A stretch of DNA of 64,000 bases, from assembly GCF_004121055.1 (NCBI RefSeq), contig NZ_PYAL01000005.1, forward strand, positions 62,001 to 126,000. Direction: 5' to 3'. Positions 17,160-26,975 of the stretch are shown here, piece after piece. Position numbers and translations under genes: made by a program. This DNA comes from Achromobacter aloeverae. Lineage in GTDB: Bacteria; Pseudomonadota; Gammaproteobacteria; Burkholderiales; Burkholderiaceae_B. Within the stretch, counting starts at the first letter, position 1. Each line of letters starts with the position of its first letter. The notes beneath the pieces are model-generated. The model searched no databases, was not told where the DNA came from, and saw only the letters and a program-made list of their open reading frames with translations.

Positions 17160-19478
17160 ATGTCCAACGTACAACGCCAAGAATTCACCCAACGCCACGC
17201 GATTGCGAAGTGGTCCGCGCTGTTGATGAGTTGCGTGTTGGGCGCGCAGGCCGTTGCGCAACCCGCCAACCGCGCCGCCGCCAACGCCACCAACGCCGCC
17301 GCGACGCAGCCCGCTGCACAAGCTGCCGCCGCCCCCTTCAAGCCCGACATCACCTACACGCTCGAGCAGCTGGGCGCGCAATACCCGCTCAATCTGCGCG
17401 GCGTGGACGGCAGCAATACCCTGAACTTCAGCGTCCGCAATGACGAAGTGGTGACCGGCGCGCGGCTGGACATGCGCTACACCTATTCGCCGTCGCTGCT
17501 GGCGGATATTTCGCACATCAATGTGCTGGTCAACGACGAAGTCGCCGCGACCATCCCGGTGCCCAAGGAGACCGGCGGCGTCAACCTGCAGCGCACGGTC
17601 GAGATCCCGCCGTACCTGATCACCGCTTTCAGCAATCTGCGCTTGCAGCTGATCGGCCACTACACCATGGACTGCGAGGACCCGCTGCACTCCAGCCTGT
17701 GGGCCAACATCAGCAACCAGAGCAAGCTGGAACTGGCCACCTCGCAGGTGCAGCTGCCCGACGAGCTGGCCAACCTGCCTGAACCCTTCTTCGATCGCCG
17801 CGACCGGCGCGAACTGCAATTGCCCTTCGTTTTCGCGGCCAATCCCGACACCGCCATGCTGGAAGCGGCGGGCGCGGTGTCGTCGTGGTTCGGCGCGTTG
17901 GCGGGCTATCGCGGCGCGCGTTTCACGGCCTCGGTCGGCCAGATTCCCGCACAGGGCAACGCCGTGGTATTGGCTGTCGGCAACAACGCGCCCGGCACCT
18001 CGGGCACGCCGCTGCAAGGCCCCACGCTGGCCGTGACGGCCAACCCGACCGATCCCAACGGCAAGCTGCTGCTGGTGATGGGCCGCAACGCCAAGGAACT
18101 GAAGCAGGCCGCCAATGCGCTGGTGACCGGCAGCCAGGCGCTGACCGGCGCTTCCGCCACCATCACCCAGGTGGCCGACCTGCAGCCGCGCAAGCCCTAT
18201 GACGCGCCCAAGTGGCTACGCACGGACCGTCCTGTCTCATTCGGTGAACTGATCGAGGCCAAGCGCCTGAACGTGTCGGGCTACAGCCCCGACACCATAC
18301 GCATCGACGTGCGCGTGCCGCCGGACCTGTTCGGCTGGCGCGAGGACAAGGTGCCCGTGAACCTGCATTATCGCTACACGCCGCAACCCACGTCCGTGAA
18401 TTCCTCGCTGCTGTTCAGCGTGGACAACCAGTTCGTCAAGTCGATACCGTTGTTCGCGCTGGAACGCATCGCGGACGGCGAGAAGCTGCGCGCCCAGGTG
18501 CTGCCGGATGAAAGCCTGCCCATGCAGGCTCGGCTGGACGTGCCGCTGGAGCTGTTGAAGTCGCGGTCGCAGCTGCAGTTCCGCTACATGTACGACTACA
18601 TCAAGCAAGGCGAATGTCGCGACATCATCATCGACAACGTACGCGGCGCCATCGATCCTGAGTCGACCATCGACGTCAGCGCCTACCCGCACTTCATCGC
18701 CATGCCGGATCTGGCGGCCTTCTCGCAAGCCGGCTTTCCGTTCACGCGCATGGCGGACCTGTCGGAGACCGCGGTGGTTCTCGGCAGCAATGCCGCCGCG
18801 CAGGAATACGGGGCCTACCTGACCGTGATGGGCCGCATGGGCGAGTCGACCGGCTATCCCGCCACCGGCGTCACGGTGGTGCGTGCGCAGCAAGCCTCGT
18901 CGGCGCCGGCCGGCAAGGACCTGCTGGTGATCGCGTCGGGCGCCGACCAGGCCTGGTTGAAGGACTGGGCGGCGCGCATGCCTGCCGCCTATGAAAACAA
19001 CGGGCGCTTCACGGTATCGGACCTGGTCTACCGCGTGCTGGGCTGGTTCCACGTCGATCCACGCCAGGATGAAACGCCGCCGCGCACCGCAATGGCCTAT
19101 ACCAGCAGCGGCGTCAGCGCCGTGGTGGCGGGCTTCGAATCGCCGCGCGAAAGCCAGCGCAGCGTGGTGCTGATCGCCAGCAACCAGCCCCAGGGCCTGC
19201 AGGATGCCACGTCAGCGCTGATCGGCGGGAAGGACTATGACCGCCCCATCCAGGGCAGCCTGGCCGTCATCCGCGGCAAGCAGGTCGACTCGCTGGTGGG
19301 CGACCACCAGTACTACGTCGGCAGCCTGAGTTTCTTCAAGCGCATCGACTGGTGGTTGTCGTCGATCAATCCGAACCTGACGCTGATCGGCGTGGTGGTC
19401 ACGCTGGCGATCGTGCTTGCCATGCTGGCCCTCCTGTTGAGCCTGCTGCGTCGCAAGCCCAAGTCGCCCTCGATCTGA
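17160..19478 (+). CDS. bcsB: Cellulose synthase periplasmic subunit BcsB, tandem copy 2
   Basis: 772 aa from ATG; a long in-frame extension upstream runs inside copy 1 and is not credible. Signal peptide (ALLMSCVLGAQAVAQ), the same blocks as copy 1 (LNLRGVDG, YTYSPSLLADISHI, CEDPLHSSLW, KPYDAPKWLRTDRPV) and its own C-terminal anchor (LTLIGVVVTLAIVLAMLALLL). The two copies are collinear over their whole length but clearly diverged, so the duplication is old and both seem maintained. They may form a mixed periplasmic crown or serve different conditions. Confidence 0.94.
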   Translation: MSNVQRQEFTQRHAIAKWSALLMSCVLGAQAVAQPANRAAANATNAAATQPAAQAAAAPFKPDITYTLEQLGAQYPLNLRGVDGSNTLNFSVRNDEVVTGARLDMRYTYSPSLLADISHINVLVNDEVAATIPVPKETGGVNLQRTVEIPPYLITAFSNLRLQLIGHYTMDCEDPLHSSLWANISNQSKLELATSQVQLPDELANLPEPFFDRRDRRELQLPFVFAANPDTAMLEAAGAVSSWFGALAGYRGARFTASVGQIPAQGNAVVLAVGNNAPGTSGTPLQGPTLAVTANPTDPNGKLLLVMGRNAKELKQAANALVTGSQALTGASATITQVADLQPRKPYDAPKWLRTDRPVSFGELIEAKRLNVSGYSPDTIRIDVRVPPDLFGWREDKVPVNLHYRYTPQPTSVNSSLLFSVDNQFVKSIPLFALERIADGEKLRAQVLPDESLPMQARLDVPLELLKSRSQLQFRYMYDYIKQGECRDIIIDNVRGAIDPESTIDVSAYPHFIAMPDLAAFSQAGFPFTRMADLSETAVVLGSNAAAQEYGAYLTVMGRMGESTGYPATGVTVVRAQQASSAPAGKDLLVIASGADQAWLKDWAARMPAAYENNGRFTVSDLVYRVLGWFHVDPRQDETPPRTAMAYTSSGVSAVVAGFESPRESQRSVVLIASNQPQGLQDATSALIGGKDYDRPIQGSLAVIRGKQVDSLVGDHQYYVGSLSFFKRIDWWLSSINPNLTLIGVVVTLAIVLAMLALLLSLLRRKPKSPSI

Positions 19479-19497
19479 AGCAGGGATGCGGACGACC

Positions 19498-20784
19498 ATG
19501 CCCACGACGATGCTCGCGCCCTCGCGCCCATCTGGCCTGCCTCGCCCGGCTCGCGCCTTCATGCCCGTGGCCTGCGCGTTGCGCCGGGCGGCCGCGTGGC
19601 TGGTGCTGGCGTTGGCGGCCCCCGTGGCGGCGCAGGCAGCCCCGGCCGCCCAGGCGCCCACCTGCGCGCCGCCCGCCTGGTCCAGATGGGACGCCTTCAA
19701 GCAACACTACGTGCAGAAGGACGGCCGCGTGCTCGATGCCAGCACGCCGCGCCAGCACAGTTCATCGGAGGGTATGTCCTATGGCATGTTCTTCGCGCTG
19801 GTGGCGGATGACCGCGAGACGTTCGACCGCCTCTGGCACTGGAGCGTGGACAACCTGGCGGGCGGCGACATCTCGAAGCACCTGCCCGCGTGGTTCTGGG
19901 GCCTGCGCGATGACGGGACCTGGGGCGTGATCGACGCCAACTCGGCTTCGGACGCCGATCTGTGGTTCATCTATGCGCTGCTGGAAGCGGCGCGCGTGTG
20001 GCACAGGCCGGATTACGAGCGCGATGGCAAGGCGCTGCTGGCGCTCGTGGAAACACGCGAAGTCGCCGAATTTGGCGGTCCCGGCGGATTCGGCGCCATG
20101 CTGCTGCCGGGCGCCGATGGATTCGTGCAGCCGAATCAATGGCGCGCCAATCCCAGCTACCTGCCCATGCCCGTGCTGCGCCGCCTGGCGCAAGCATCGC
20201 CGCAGGGCCCGTGGAACAAGATCGCAGACAATACCTTGCGCCTGATCCAGCAAAGCAGCCCACGCGGCTATGCGGCCGACTGGGTAGCCTATGACGTCGA
20301 CAAGGATGGCGTAGGCAAGTTCGGACCCGATCCGGCCAAGGGCGCCGTGGGCAGCTATGACGCCGTGCGTACATACATGTGGGCCGGCATGACCGCGGTG
20401 GACGATCCCTTGGCGAAGCCGATGATGCAAGCCCTGGGCGGCCTCGCGCAAGCCACCGCGCAAAATGGCGTGCCGCCCGAGAAGGTCGATGTCCATACCG
20501 GCGCGCTGTCGGGCACGGGGCCGTTCGGTTTCTCGGCAGCGCTACTGCCTTATTTGCAGGCATCGGGTCAGCAGGAACTGCTGGAAAGCCAGCTTGGCCG
20601 CGTGCGATACGCATGGTACGCAAGCCTGGCGCCAGCGCAGGTGGCACGGCACCAGCCGCCTTATTATGATTACGTGCTCAGCATGTTCGGCACCGCGTGG
20701 CTGGACGGTCGCTATCGCTTCCGGCGTACGGGGCAAATCCAATTAGAGTGGGAGAAATCATGTCCGCACGCCGTCACACGGTAG
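19498..20784 (+). CDS. bcsZ: Periplasmic endo-beta-1,4-glucanase BcsZ (GH8)
   Basis: 428 aa from the ATG with AGGGA 11 nt upstream; an ATG 12 bases earlier is in frame but has no room for a ribosome site. A long positively charged N-terminus leads to a hydrophobic export segment ending near VAAQAA. GH8 features: the catalytic Glu in HSSSEGMSYG (residue 91), WFWGLRDDGTWGVIDANSASDADLW, and the second acid in the GSYDAVRTYMWAGM block. It trims or edits glucan chains in the periplasm. Overlaps bcsC by 25 bases. Confidence 0.94.
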   Translation: MPTTMLAPSRPSGLPRPARAFMPVACALRRAAAWLVLALAAPVAAQAAPAAQAPTCAPPAWSRWDAFKQHYVQKDGRVLDASTPRQHSSSEGMSYGMFFALVADDRETFDRLWHWSVDNLAGGDISKHLPAWFWGLRDDGTWGVIDANSASDADLWFIYALLEAARVWHRPDYERDGKALLALVETREVAEFGGPGGFGAMLLPGADGFVQPNQWRANPSYLPMPVLRRLAQASPQGPWNKIADNTLRLIQQSSPRGYAADWVAYDVDKDGVGKFGPDPAKGAVGSYDAVRTYMWAGMTAVDDPLAKPMMQALGGLAQATAQNGVPPEKVDVHTGALSGTGPFGFSAALLPYLQASGQQELLESQLGRVRYAWYASLAPAQVARHQPPYYDYVLSMFGTAWLDGRYRFRRTGQIQLEWEKSCPHAVTR

Positions 20785-23700
20785 CCCTCGGACTGTTGGC
20801 CGTACTGGCCCATCCGGTGGCTTGGGCGCAGGACGATGCTTCCCGCACACTGGTGGAGCAGGGCCGCTACTGGCGCGCCCAGGGCAAGCCCGAACAAGCC
20901 GCGCAAGCATGGGAGAAACTGCTCCTGGCCGATCCCCGCCAACCCGAGGCGCTGTATGGAATGGCGTCGATAGACGTCGACAAGCAGCAATACGCCCAAG
21001 CGCGCGACTACCTTGCTCGCCTGCGCGCGGCCGCGCCCGACAGCCGGTACGTGCCGCTGCTCGAACAGGACCTGCGGCTGGCCGTCAATCCAGGCAAGGC
21101 CGACATCGACAAGGCGCGCCTGATGGCGCAGGATGCCGCCAACAAGAACGATGCCGCCGCCATGTCCGCGGCCATCGCCCAATACGACAAGGCGTTGGGC
21201 AGCAAGACGCCGCAGGGCGACGTGGCACGCGAGTACTACACATACCTGGGCTACACCAACGGCGGCCTGGATCGGGCCATCCAGGGCCTGCAACGGCTGG
21301 ATCGCGAACAACCCGGCAACCCCGCCGTCATGCTTCCGCTGGCGCAACACATGGCGCGCAACGAACGCACGCGCGCCGAAGGCATCCGGCGCCTGCAGCA
21401 GTTGTCCAGCCGTGCCGACATCGGCGGCGCCGCAACCGAATTCTGGCGCACGGCCCTGACTTGGCTGGGCGCGCCGAGCGCCGAAGAAAAGCCGTTGTTC
21501 GAGTCATACCTGGCCAAGCACCCGGACGACGCGGAGATCCGTGCCCAGATGCAGCAGGTGCGTACCGCCGCCGCCGGCAAGGTCGCCGCCGTGCCTACCC
21601 AGGATCCTCGCCTGGCGCGCGGCTTCGCGGCGCTCAAGCGCGGCGATATGGCAACGGCCGAAAGCGAATTCACTGCCAAGCTGAAGGAAAGCCCGAACAA
21701 CGCCGATGCGCTGGGCGGCCTGGGCGTGGTGCGCATGCAGCAGAACAACCTGCCCGAGGCCGAGCGCCTGCTGGCGAGTGCCGCCGCCCGCCCCGGCGGC
21801 GCCAGTTGGAACAAGTCGCTAAATTCGGCACGCTACTGGAACCTGATCAACCAGGCCAATGCCGCGCAAGACGCCAACGACCTGGCATCGACGCGCAGCC
21901 TGCTGGAACAGGCGTTGCGGCTGGATGCGCGCGAGCCGGCGGGCCGCAATGCCGTGGCGCGCCTGTATGCATCGCAGGGCGACATGGCGACCGCGGAGAA
22001 GGCCTATCGCGCCGTGCTGGCCACCGACAAGAACAACCGCGAAGCGCTCAGCGGCCTGGTGGGCGTACTGGCCCAGACCGGCCGCGCCGACCAGGCCATG
22101 CAGTTGGTCAACAGCCTCGGTCCCGCGCAGCAGGCCGAACTGGGCGACCTGCGCCAGGTACGCGCGGCCGTGGCCGCCGGACGTGCCCGCGCAGCGGAGC
22201 AGCGCGGCGATACCGAAGGCGCGCGCCGGGCGCTGGAAGACGCCTTGCATGACGATCCCAACAATCCATGGACCCGCCTGGAACTGGCGCGCTACTACCT
22301 GGACAAGGGCAACCGCGCCGAAGCGCGGCGCCTGGTCGATGGCCTGTTGTCGTCCAATCCCGATATGCCGGACGCGCAGTACGCCAGCGCATTGCTCTCG
22401 ATGCAGATGGGGGAGTGGAGCAAGGCGCGACAGACGCTGGCAGGCATTCCGCCTTCCAAGCGTACGCCAGCCATGGCGAGCACCGAAGCGCAGGTGAACT
22501 TCCAGTTGCAGGTGCAACGCGCCTCCGACCTGGGCAAGGATGGCCAGACGCAGGAAGCCAGGGCCTTGCTCGCCCGGCTGGAACCCGCGGCGGGACAGAA
22601 CCCGGCACTGGTCGGCGCGATCGCGCAGGCTTACGCGGACGCGGGCGACCCCGCGCGCGGCATGGCTCTGCTGCGCCAGCTGCAAACCGGCCCCGGCGGT
22701 ACCCGTCCCGACGTCTTGCTAGCTTACGCGGGCCTGTTGGTGAAGACGGGGCAGGACGTCGAGGCGGCACGCGTGCTGCGCCAGATCCAGGCTCAGAAGC
22801 TGACGCCCGCGCAGGCTCGCCAGCAGGAAGACCTGGTTTTCCTGTACACCGTGCGCCAGGCCGAATTGCTGCGCCAGCGTGGCGACGTTGCAGAGGCTTA
22901 TGACGTACTGGCTCCCGCGCTGAAAAAACGTCCCAACGATCCCTTGGTCGTGGCGGCGCTGGCACGCATGTATGCCGAGGCGGGCGACAACGCCAAGGCG
23001 CTCGAGCTGTACAACAACGTGCTCGCCAACGAACCCAATAATCCCAACCTGCTGCTGGGCGCCGCACAGGTGGCGTCGCAGGCGGGCGATACCCGCTACG
23101 CCAACAACGCGCTGGAGCGCGCCGTCGCGGCCGCGCCCAACGATCCCGACATCCTCGCCGGCGCGGCTCGCGTCTACCGCGCTAACGGCAAGACCGGCAA
23201 GGCCGCCGATCTGCTGGCCTCCGCCATCGCGATAAAACAGCAAACCGAGCAGACGCAGGTGGCCATGGCGCCAGCCTATGCCGATACCGGCGTGCCGGCC
23301 AATCCGTTCCGCTCGCGTTCGAGTTCGAGTGTGCCGCCCGCGGCCATGGACGCCACCGTGCAATCCATGCCCGTCGCGCCATCGACCGACCTGGCCGGCA
23401 CGCCCGGCAATCCGCAACAGGCCGCGACACTGCTGGCGCTACCCGCCGGCCGTCCGGCGGCCGCGGCGCCCACGCCACCAGCGATGCCCGATTACATGGC
23501 TTCCTCGGCTCCGGCCCCGGCCTCCACCGCCGCCGTCCCGCAGGACGTCGTGGTGGCGCGCCCGCTCACGCCGGGCAGTTCGTCGCAGTCCATCACCGTG
23601 CCGCAAGCGCCGGGCGCCGCATCGATGGGCAACGCGCCGACAGGATCTCCATCCGATCTCGTCGCGATGCAGAACGACCTTCGGGAGATACGGGAAGAGC

Positions 23701-24863
23701 GCTCGCCGGAAATTCGCGTCGGCGCGTTCGTACAGTCCAACAACGGCGCGGACGGCATGAGTCGCCTGACCACGGTGCAAGAACCGGTGGAAGTCCGCCT
23801 GCCCCTGGGCGAAGGCAAGCTCTCCTTGCGCGCTACCCCCGTGCAGCTCAACGCCCGTTCGGTGGGCAGCGATACGTACAACAGCAGCCAGTTCGGCGCG
23901 GGTCCGGTTGCCACCCTGGCGCAGCAGGCAGGCCTCGTGGGCGCGCCCGGATCGCAGAAGGACAGCGGTGTCGGCCTGTCGGTAGGCTATGAAACCAAGA
24001 ACCTGACGGCGGACATCGGCACCACGCCGCTGGGCTTCGAACGCAATAACGTGGTGGGCGGCGTCGACTGGAAAGGCACCATCGACCCCGCGGCGGGCAG
24101 CTGGTATTCGGTGGGTGCCTCGCGCCGTGCCGTCACCGACAGCCTGCTGTCGTTCGCGGGCGCGCGTGACTCGCGCACGGGTGACACCTGGGGCGGCGTC
24201 ACGGCGTCCGGCGTATCGGGCCAGATCGGCACCGATAAGCCGACATACGGCGTGTACGGCTATGGCTCATGGCAATATCTCGACGGTAGCAATGTCGCGT
24301 CGAACACCCGGGCCGAAGTCGGCGGCGGTGTCTACCGCTACCTGGTGCGCGACAATGACCGGCTGTTGACGGCGGGCTTGAACCTCGGCGCCACGTTCTA
24401 CAACCGCAACGAACGCTTCTTCACCTACGGCAATGGCGGCTACTTCAGTCCGCAGGAGTTCTACGCGTTGAGCGTACCGATCACCTGGGCCGAACGCCTG
24501 GACCGCTTCAGCTACAAGCTGCAAGGGTCGGTCGGCATCCAGCACTTCCATGAAAGCAGCGCCGACTATTTCCCGACCAGCTCGTCGCGCCAGGCGGCGG
24601 CCGTGCAAGCCGCCGCGGCGCTGGGCCTGGGCGATGGTGCGGTCTATTCAGGACAATCCAAGACAGGGGTAGGCTATAACGTGGCCGCCACGGCGGAATA
24701 CCAGCTGGCGAACAACTGGTTCGTCGGCGCGACCGTCGCGGCCGACAACGCCAGCGACTACCGCCAGTATGCGGGCGGCCTGTACCTGCGCTACACGTTC
24801 TACCCGCAAACCCGTCCCATGGACATGCCGGTGGTGCCCTATCGCTCCCCATACAGCCGATAA
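20760..24863 (+). CDS. bcsC: Outer-membrane cellulose export protein BcsC (TPR plus beta-barrel)
   Basis: 1367 aa from the ATG with GGGAGA upstream, inside the end of bcsZ. Signal peptide ending AWAQD. Roughly residues 30-850 are repeated TPR helices (many ALxxLGxxxxAxxxL patterns). A Pro/Ser/Ala linker (about 850-970) leads to a C-terminal BCSC barrel of about 350 residues, rich in Tyr and Gly, ending YLRYTFYPQTRP. It binds peptidoglycan and forms the exit pore for cellulose. Last of the core bcs genes; the acetylation genes follow 33 bases later in the same direction. Confidence 0.94.
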   Translation: MSARRHTVALGLLAVLAHPVAWAQDDASRTLVEQGRYWRAQGKPEQAAQAWEKLLLADPRQPEALYGMASIDVDKQQYAQARDYLARLRAAAPDSRYVPLLEQDLRLAVNPGKADIDKARLMAQDAANKNDAAAMSAAIAQYDKALGSKTPQGDVAREYYTYLGYTNGGLDRAIQGLQRLDREQPGNPAVMLPLAQHMARNERTRAEGIRRLQQLSSRADIGGAATEFWRTALTWLGAPSAEEKPLFESYLAKHPDDAEIRAQMQQVRTAAAGKVAAVPTQDPRLARGFAALKRGDMATAESEFTAKLKESPNNADALGGLGVVRMQQNNLPEAERLLASAAARPGGASWNKSLNSARYWNLINQANAAQDANDLASTRSLLEQALRLDAREPAGRNAVARLYASQGDMATAEKAYRAVLATDKNNREALSGLVGVLAQTGRADQAMQLVNSLGPAQQAELGDLRQVRAAVAAGRARAAEQRGDTEGARRALEDALHDDPNNPWTRLELARYYLDKGNRAEARRLVDGLLSSNPDMPDAQYASALLSMQMGEWSKARQTLAGIPPSKRTPAMASTEAQVNFQLQVQRASDLGKDGQTQEARALLARLEPAAGQNPALVGAIAQAYADAGDPARGMALLRQLQTGPGGTRPDVLLAYAGLLVKTGQDVEAARVLRQIQAQKLTPAQARQQEDLVFLYTVRQAELLRQRGDVAEAYDVLAPALKKRPNDPLVVAALARMYAEAGDNAKALELYNNVLANEPNNPNLLLGAAQVASQAGDTRYANNALERAVAAAPNDPDILAGAARVYRANGKTGKAADLLASAIAIKQQTEQTQVAMAPAYADTGVPANPFRSRSSSSVPPAAMDATVQSMPVAPSTDLAGTPGNPQQAATLLALPAGRPAAAAPTPPAMPDYMASSAPAPASTAAVPQDVVVARPLTPGSSSQSITVPQAPGAASMGNAPTGSPSDLVAMQNDLREIREERSPEIRVGAFVQSNNGADGMSRLTTVQEPVEVRLPLGEGKLSLRATPVQLNARSVGSDTYNSSQFGAGPVATLAQQAGLVGAPGSQKDSGVGLSVGYETKNLTADIGTTPLGFERNNVVGGVDWKGTIDPAAGSWYSVGASRRAVTDSLLSFAGARDSRTGDTWGGVTASGVSGQIGTDKPTYGVYGYGSWQYLDGSNVASNTRAEVGGGVYRYLVRDNDRLLTAGLNLGATFYNRNERFFTYGNGGYFSPQEFYALSVPITWAERLDRFSYKLQGSVGIQHFHESSADYFPTSSSRQAAAVQAAAALGLGDGAVYSGQSKTGVGYNVAATAEYQLANNWFVGATVAADNASDYRQYAGGLYLRYTFYPQTRPMDMPVVPYRSPYSR

Positions 24864-24896
24864 CGCGCACACAGCCATTTTTCAGGAGTCATCGAC

Positions 24897-25556
24897 ATGA
24901 TTGCCTCAGTACTCGCAGGTCTTACCATCCTGGTCGTGGGCGACAGCCACCTGGGATATCCCGGCTATCTGATCGACACCCTGCAAGACAACCTGCTGGC
25001 CAATGGCGCCAAGCAGGTGCATACCGTCGGCGTGTGCGGCTCGACGCCCGCCGACTGGCTGACCGCCACGCCCGGCACCTGCGGAGGCGCCGAGCGTATC
25101 GGCAAATCCCCCATGGTGCGCAAGGAAACCATCAGCACCACGCCGATTTCGCAGCTGCTGGCCACCGACAAGCCCGATCTCGTCATCGTCGTGATGGGAG
25201 ACACCATGGGGGGCTATGGCAAGGACGTATTTCCCAAGACCTGGGCCTGGCAGCAGACCACGGGGCTGACCAAGGCGATCGCCGCGAACAAGACCGCCTG
25301 CGTCTGGGTGGGCCCACCCTGGGGCAGCCCTGGAGGCAAGTACAACAAGACCTTCGGCCGCGTGCAGCAGGTGTCGTCGTTCCTGGCGACCAACGTCGCG
25401 CCATGCGAATACATCGACACCACGAAGATGTCCAAGCCCGGCGAATGGGGCAGCACCGATGGCCAGCACTTGACCACCACCGCCTACAAGGCCTGGGGCA
25501 AGGACATCTCGGACGCTCTCGTCCAATTGCCCGGCGTGAAGAAACTGAAGCAGTGA
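24897..25556 (+). CDS. wssF: SGNH-hydrolase-fold protein, WssF-like, copy 1
   Basis: 219 aa, the length of Pseudomonas WssF (cellulose acetylation). The N-terminal beta-strand ends in GDSH (residues 15-18, nucleophile Ser), with MGDTMGG as the central block and DGQHLT near the C-terminus as the Asp-x-x-His pair, so the SGNH set is complete. The fold begins at the N-terminus, with no room for a cleavable signal peptide, so its compartment is unclear. It is followed by a close paralogue. The role in handling acetyl groups for cellulose is inferred from position and family. Confidence 0.7.
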   Translation: MIASVLAGLTILVVGDSHLGYPGYLIDTLQDNLLANGAKQVHTVGVCGSTPADWLTATPGTCGGAERIGKSPMVRKETISTTPISQLLATDKPDLVIVVMGDTMGGYGKDVFPKTWAWQQTTGLTKAIAANKTACVWVGPPWGSPGGKYNKTFGRVQQVSSFLATNVAPCEYIDTTKMSKPGEWGSTDGQHLTTTAYKAWGKDISDALVQLPGVKKLKQ

Positions 25557-25607
25557 GAACCATGCGCCCTACGGCAGGTGAGGGCGCAGCAATGAGGAGT
25601 CCGTAGC

Positions 25608-26270
25608 ATGCCTTTGTCCGCCCTGGCGGGTTTGTCCCTGCTGGTCATAGGCGAAAGCCACCTGACCTTGAACAACTATCTGCGCGAGCCCCTGCAGCAG
25701 GCCCTGCTTGCCCAGGGGGCCGCCCACGTGCACACCATCGGCGCCTGCGGCGCGAGCCCCGCGCGCTGGCTCAAGGCCACGCCCGTGGATTGCGGCGCTG
25801 ACCAGGTCGACAACAAGCCCGCTGTCGTATTGGGCAAGGAAGCGCGCACCACGCCGATCACCGACCTGATCCAGAAGGACAAGCCGGACGTCGTCATCGT
25901 CATCATGGGCGACACCATGGGCTCCTACGACAAGCCCGTGTTTCCCAAGACATGGGCGTGGCAGGAAACCACTGGGCTGACCAAGGCCATCGCCGGCACC
26001 AACACGACGTGCGTATGGGTGGGTCCGGCGTGGGGCACCGAAGGCGGCCCGTATTCCAAGAACGCCCCGCGCACGATGGAGTTGTCCAAGTTCCTGGCGT
26101 CGAACGTGGCGCCTTGCACCTACATCGATTCGTTGAAGTTTTCCAAGCCGGGCGAGTGGCAGACCCTGGACGGCCAGCATTTCACGCAAACGGGCTATGC
26201 GGCCTGGACGAAGGCCATCGTCGCCGCCCTCGATGCGTCTCCCGCCATTACGAAGCTGAAGAAAAAATGA
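25608..26270 (+). CDS. wssF: SGNH-hydrolase-fold protein, WssF-like, copy 2
   Basis: 220 aa with a GAGGAG ribosome site. Collinear with the preceding gene (shared FPKTWAWQ-TTGLTKAI, CVWVGP-WG, MGDTMG, KPGEW, DGQH). The first block reads GESH instead of GDSH: the nucleophilic Ser is kept but Asp is Glu. Otherwise the Asp-x-x-His motif is intact. Like copy 1 it has no export signal. It ends in an ATGA overlap with the AlgF-like gene. Tandem duplication followed by divergence suggests two partners or two acceptors in the acetylation pathway. Confidence 0.7.
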   Translation: MPLSALAGLSLLVIGESHLTLNNYLREPLQQALLAQGAAHVHTIGACGASPARWLKATPVDCGADQVDNKPAVVLGKEARTTPITDLIQKDKPDVVIVIMGDTMGSYDKPVFPKTWAWQETTGLTKAIAGTNTTCVWVGPAWGTEGGPYSKNAPRTMELSKFLASNVAPCTYIDSLKFSKPGEWQTLDGQHFTQTGYAAWTKAIVAALDASPAITKLKKK

Positions 26271-26938
26271 AGAACCCGCTGATTCTGCTGGCGCTTGCCG
26301 CCACGCTGTCCGCAACCGCCGCGGACGCTGCCGAGGTCCCGCTCTACGAGACCGGCCCCGCCGAGGACTCGTCCTTCGTGCGCTTCGTCAACGGCGGCCA
26401 GCAGCCGCTGGAAATCGTCGCCACCGGATCGAATGCGCGGCTGACCTTGGACACGGCCAAGCCCGCCTCGGATTTCCTGCCCATACGCGCCGGCAAGCCC
26501 ATCGAGGGCGCGCTGGTGCGTGGCGGCGCCAAGCGCAATGTATCCGTCACGGTGCAGCCTGGTGAATTCGCCAGCGTCGTCGGCCTGGACGATGCGGCGG
26601 GCGGCCTGCGCACGGTCGTCGTGCATGAACAGCCGGACGACTTCAACGCCCTGAAGGCTTCCGTCGCGTTCTACAACCTGGACGCGCAATGCGCCTCGGC
26701 CGCATTGCTGGCCGCGGGCCGCAACATCGTCTTGCTGGACCAGGTGCCGGAAGGGCAGTCCAAGCGCCGGCAGATCAATCCCGTGCCGCTGAGCGTGCAG
26801 TTGTCTTGCGCGGGCCAGGCCGTGGGGCAGCCACTGGACCTCGGCACCTTGGAGGCCGGGCAACGCTACACGGTATTCCTGGTGCCGGCGGGCAAGCAAT
26901 CGAGGATATTCCAGGCGACCGACACGGTGGCGCGTTGA
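26267..26938 (+). CDS. wssG: WssG/AlgF-like periplasmic acetylation protein
   Basis: 223 aa from the ATG overlapping the previous stop; a longer in-frame reading upstream is an artefact in the SGNH gene. Signal peptide (LILLALAATLSATAADA), then a two-lobe beta-rich protein starting VPLYETGPAEDSSFVRFVNGG, the typical AlgF opening, and ending in a second beta domain (YTVFLVPAGKQSRIFQ). AlgF/WssG pass acetyl groups between the MBOAT protein and the periplasmic transferase. It is separated from the MBOAT gene by an antisense deacetylase gene. Confidence 0.85.
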   Translation: MKNPLILLALAATLSATAADAAEVPLYETGPAEDSSFVRFVNGGQQPLEIVATGSNARLTLDTAKPASDFLPIRAGKPIEGALVRGGAKRNVSVTVQPGEFASVVGLDDAAGGLRTVVVHEQPDDFNALKASVAFYNLDAQCASAALLAAGRNIVLLDQVPEGQSKRRQINPVPLSVQLSCAGQAVGQPLDLGTLEAGQRYTVFLVPAGKQSRIFQATDTVAR

Positions 26939-26975
26939 CATGGCGACCCGGCGCGCCGCCGCCTTTCGGGGCGCG

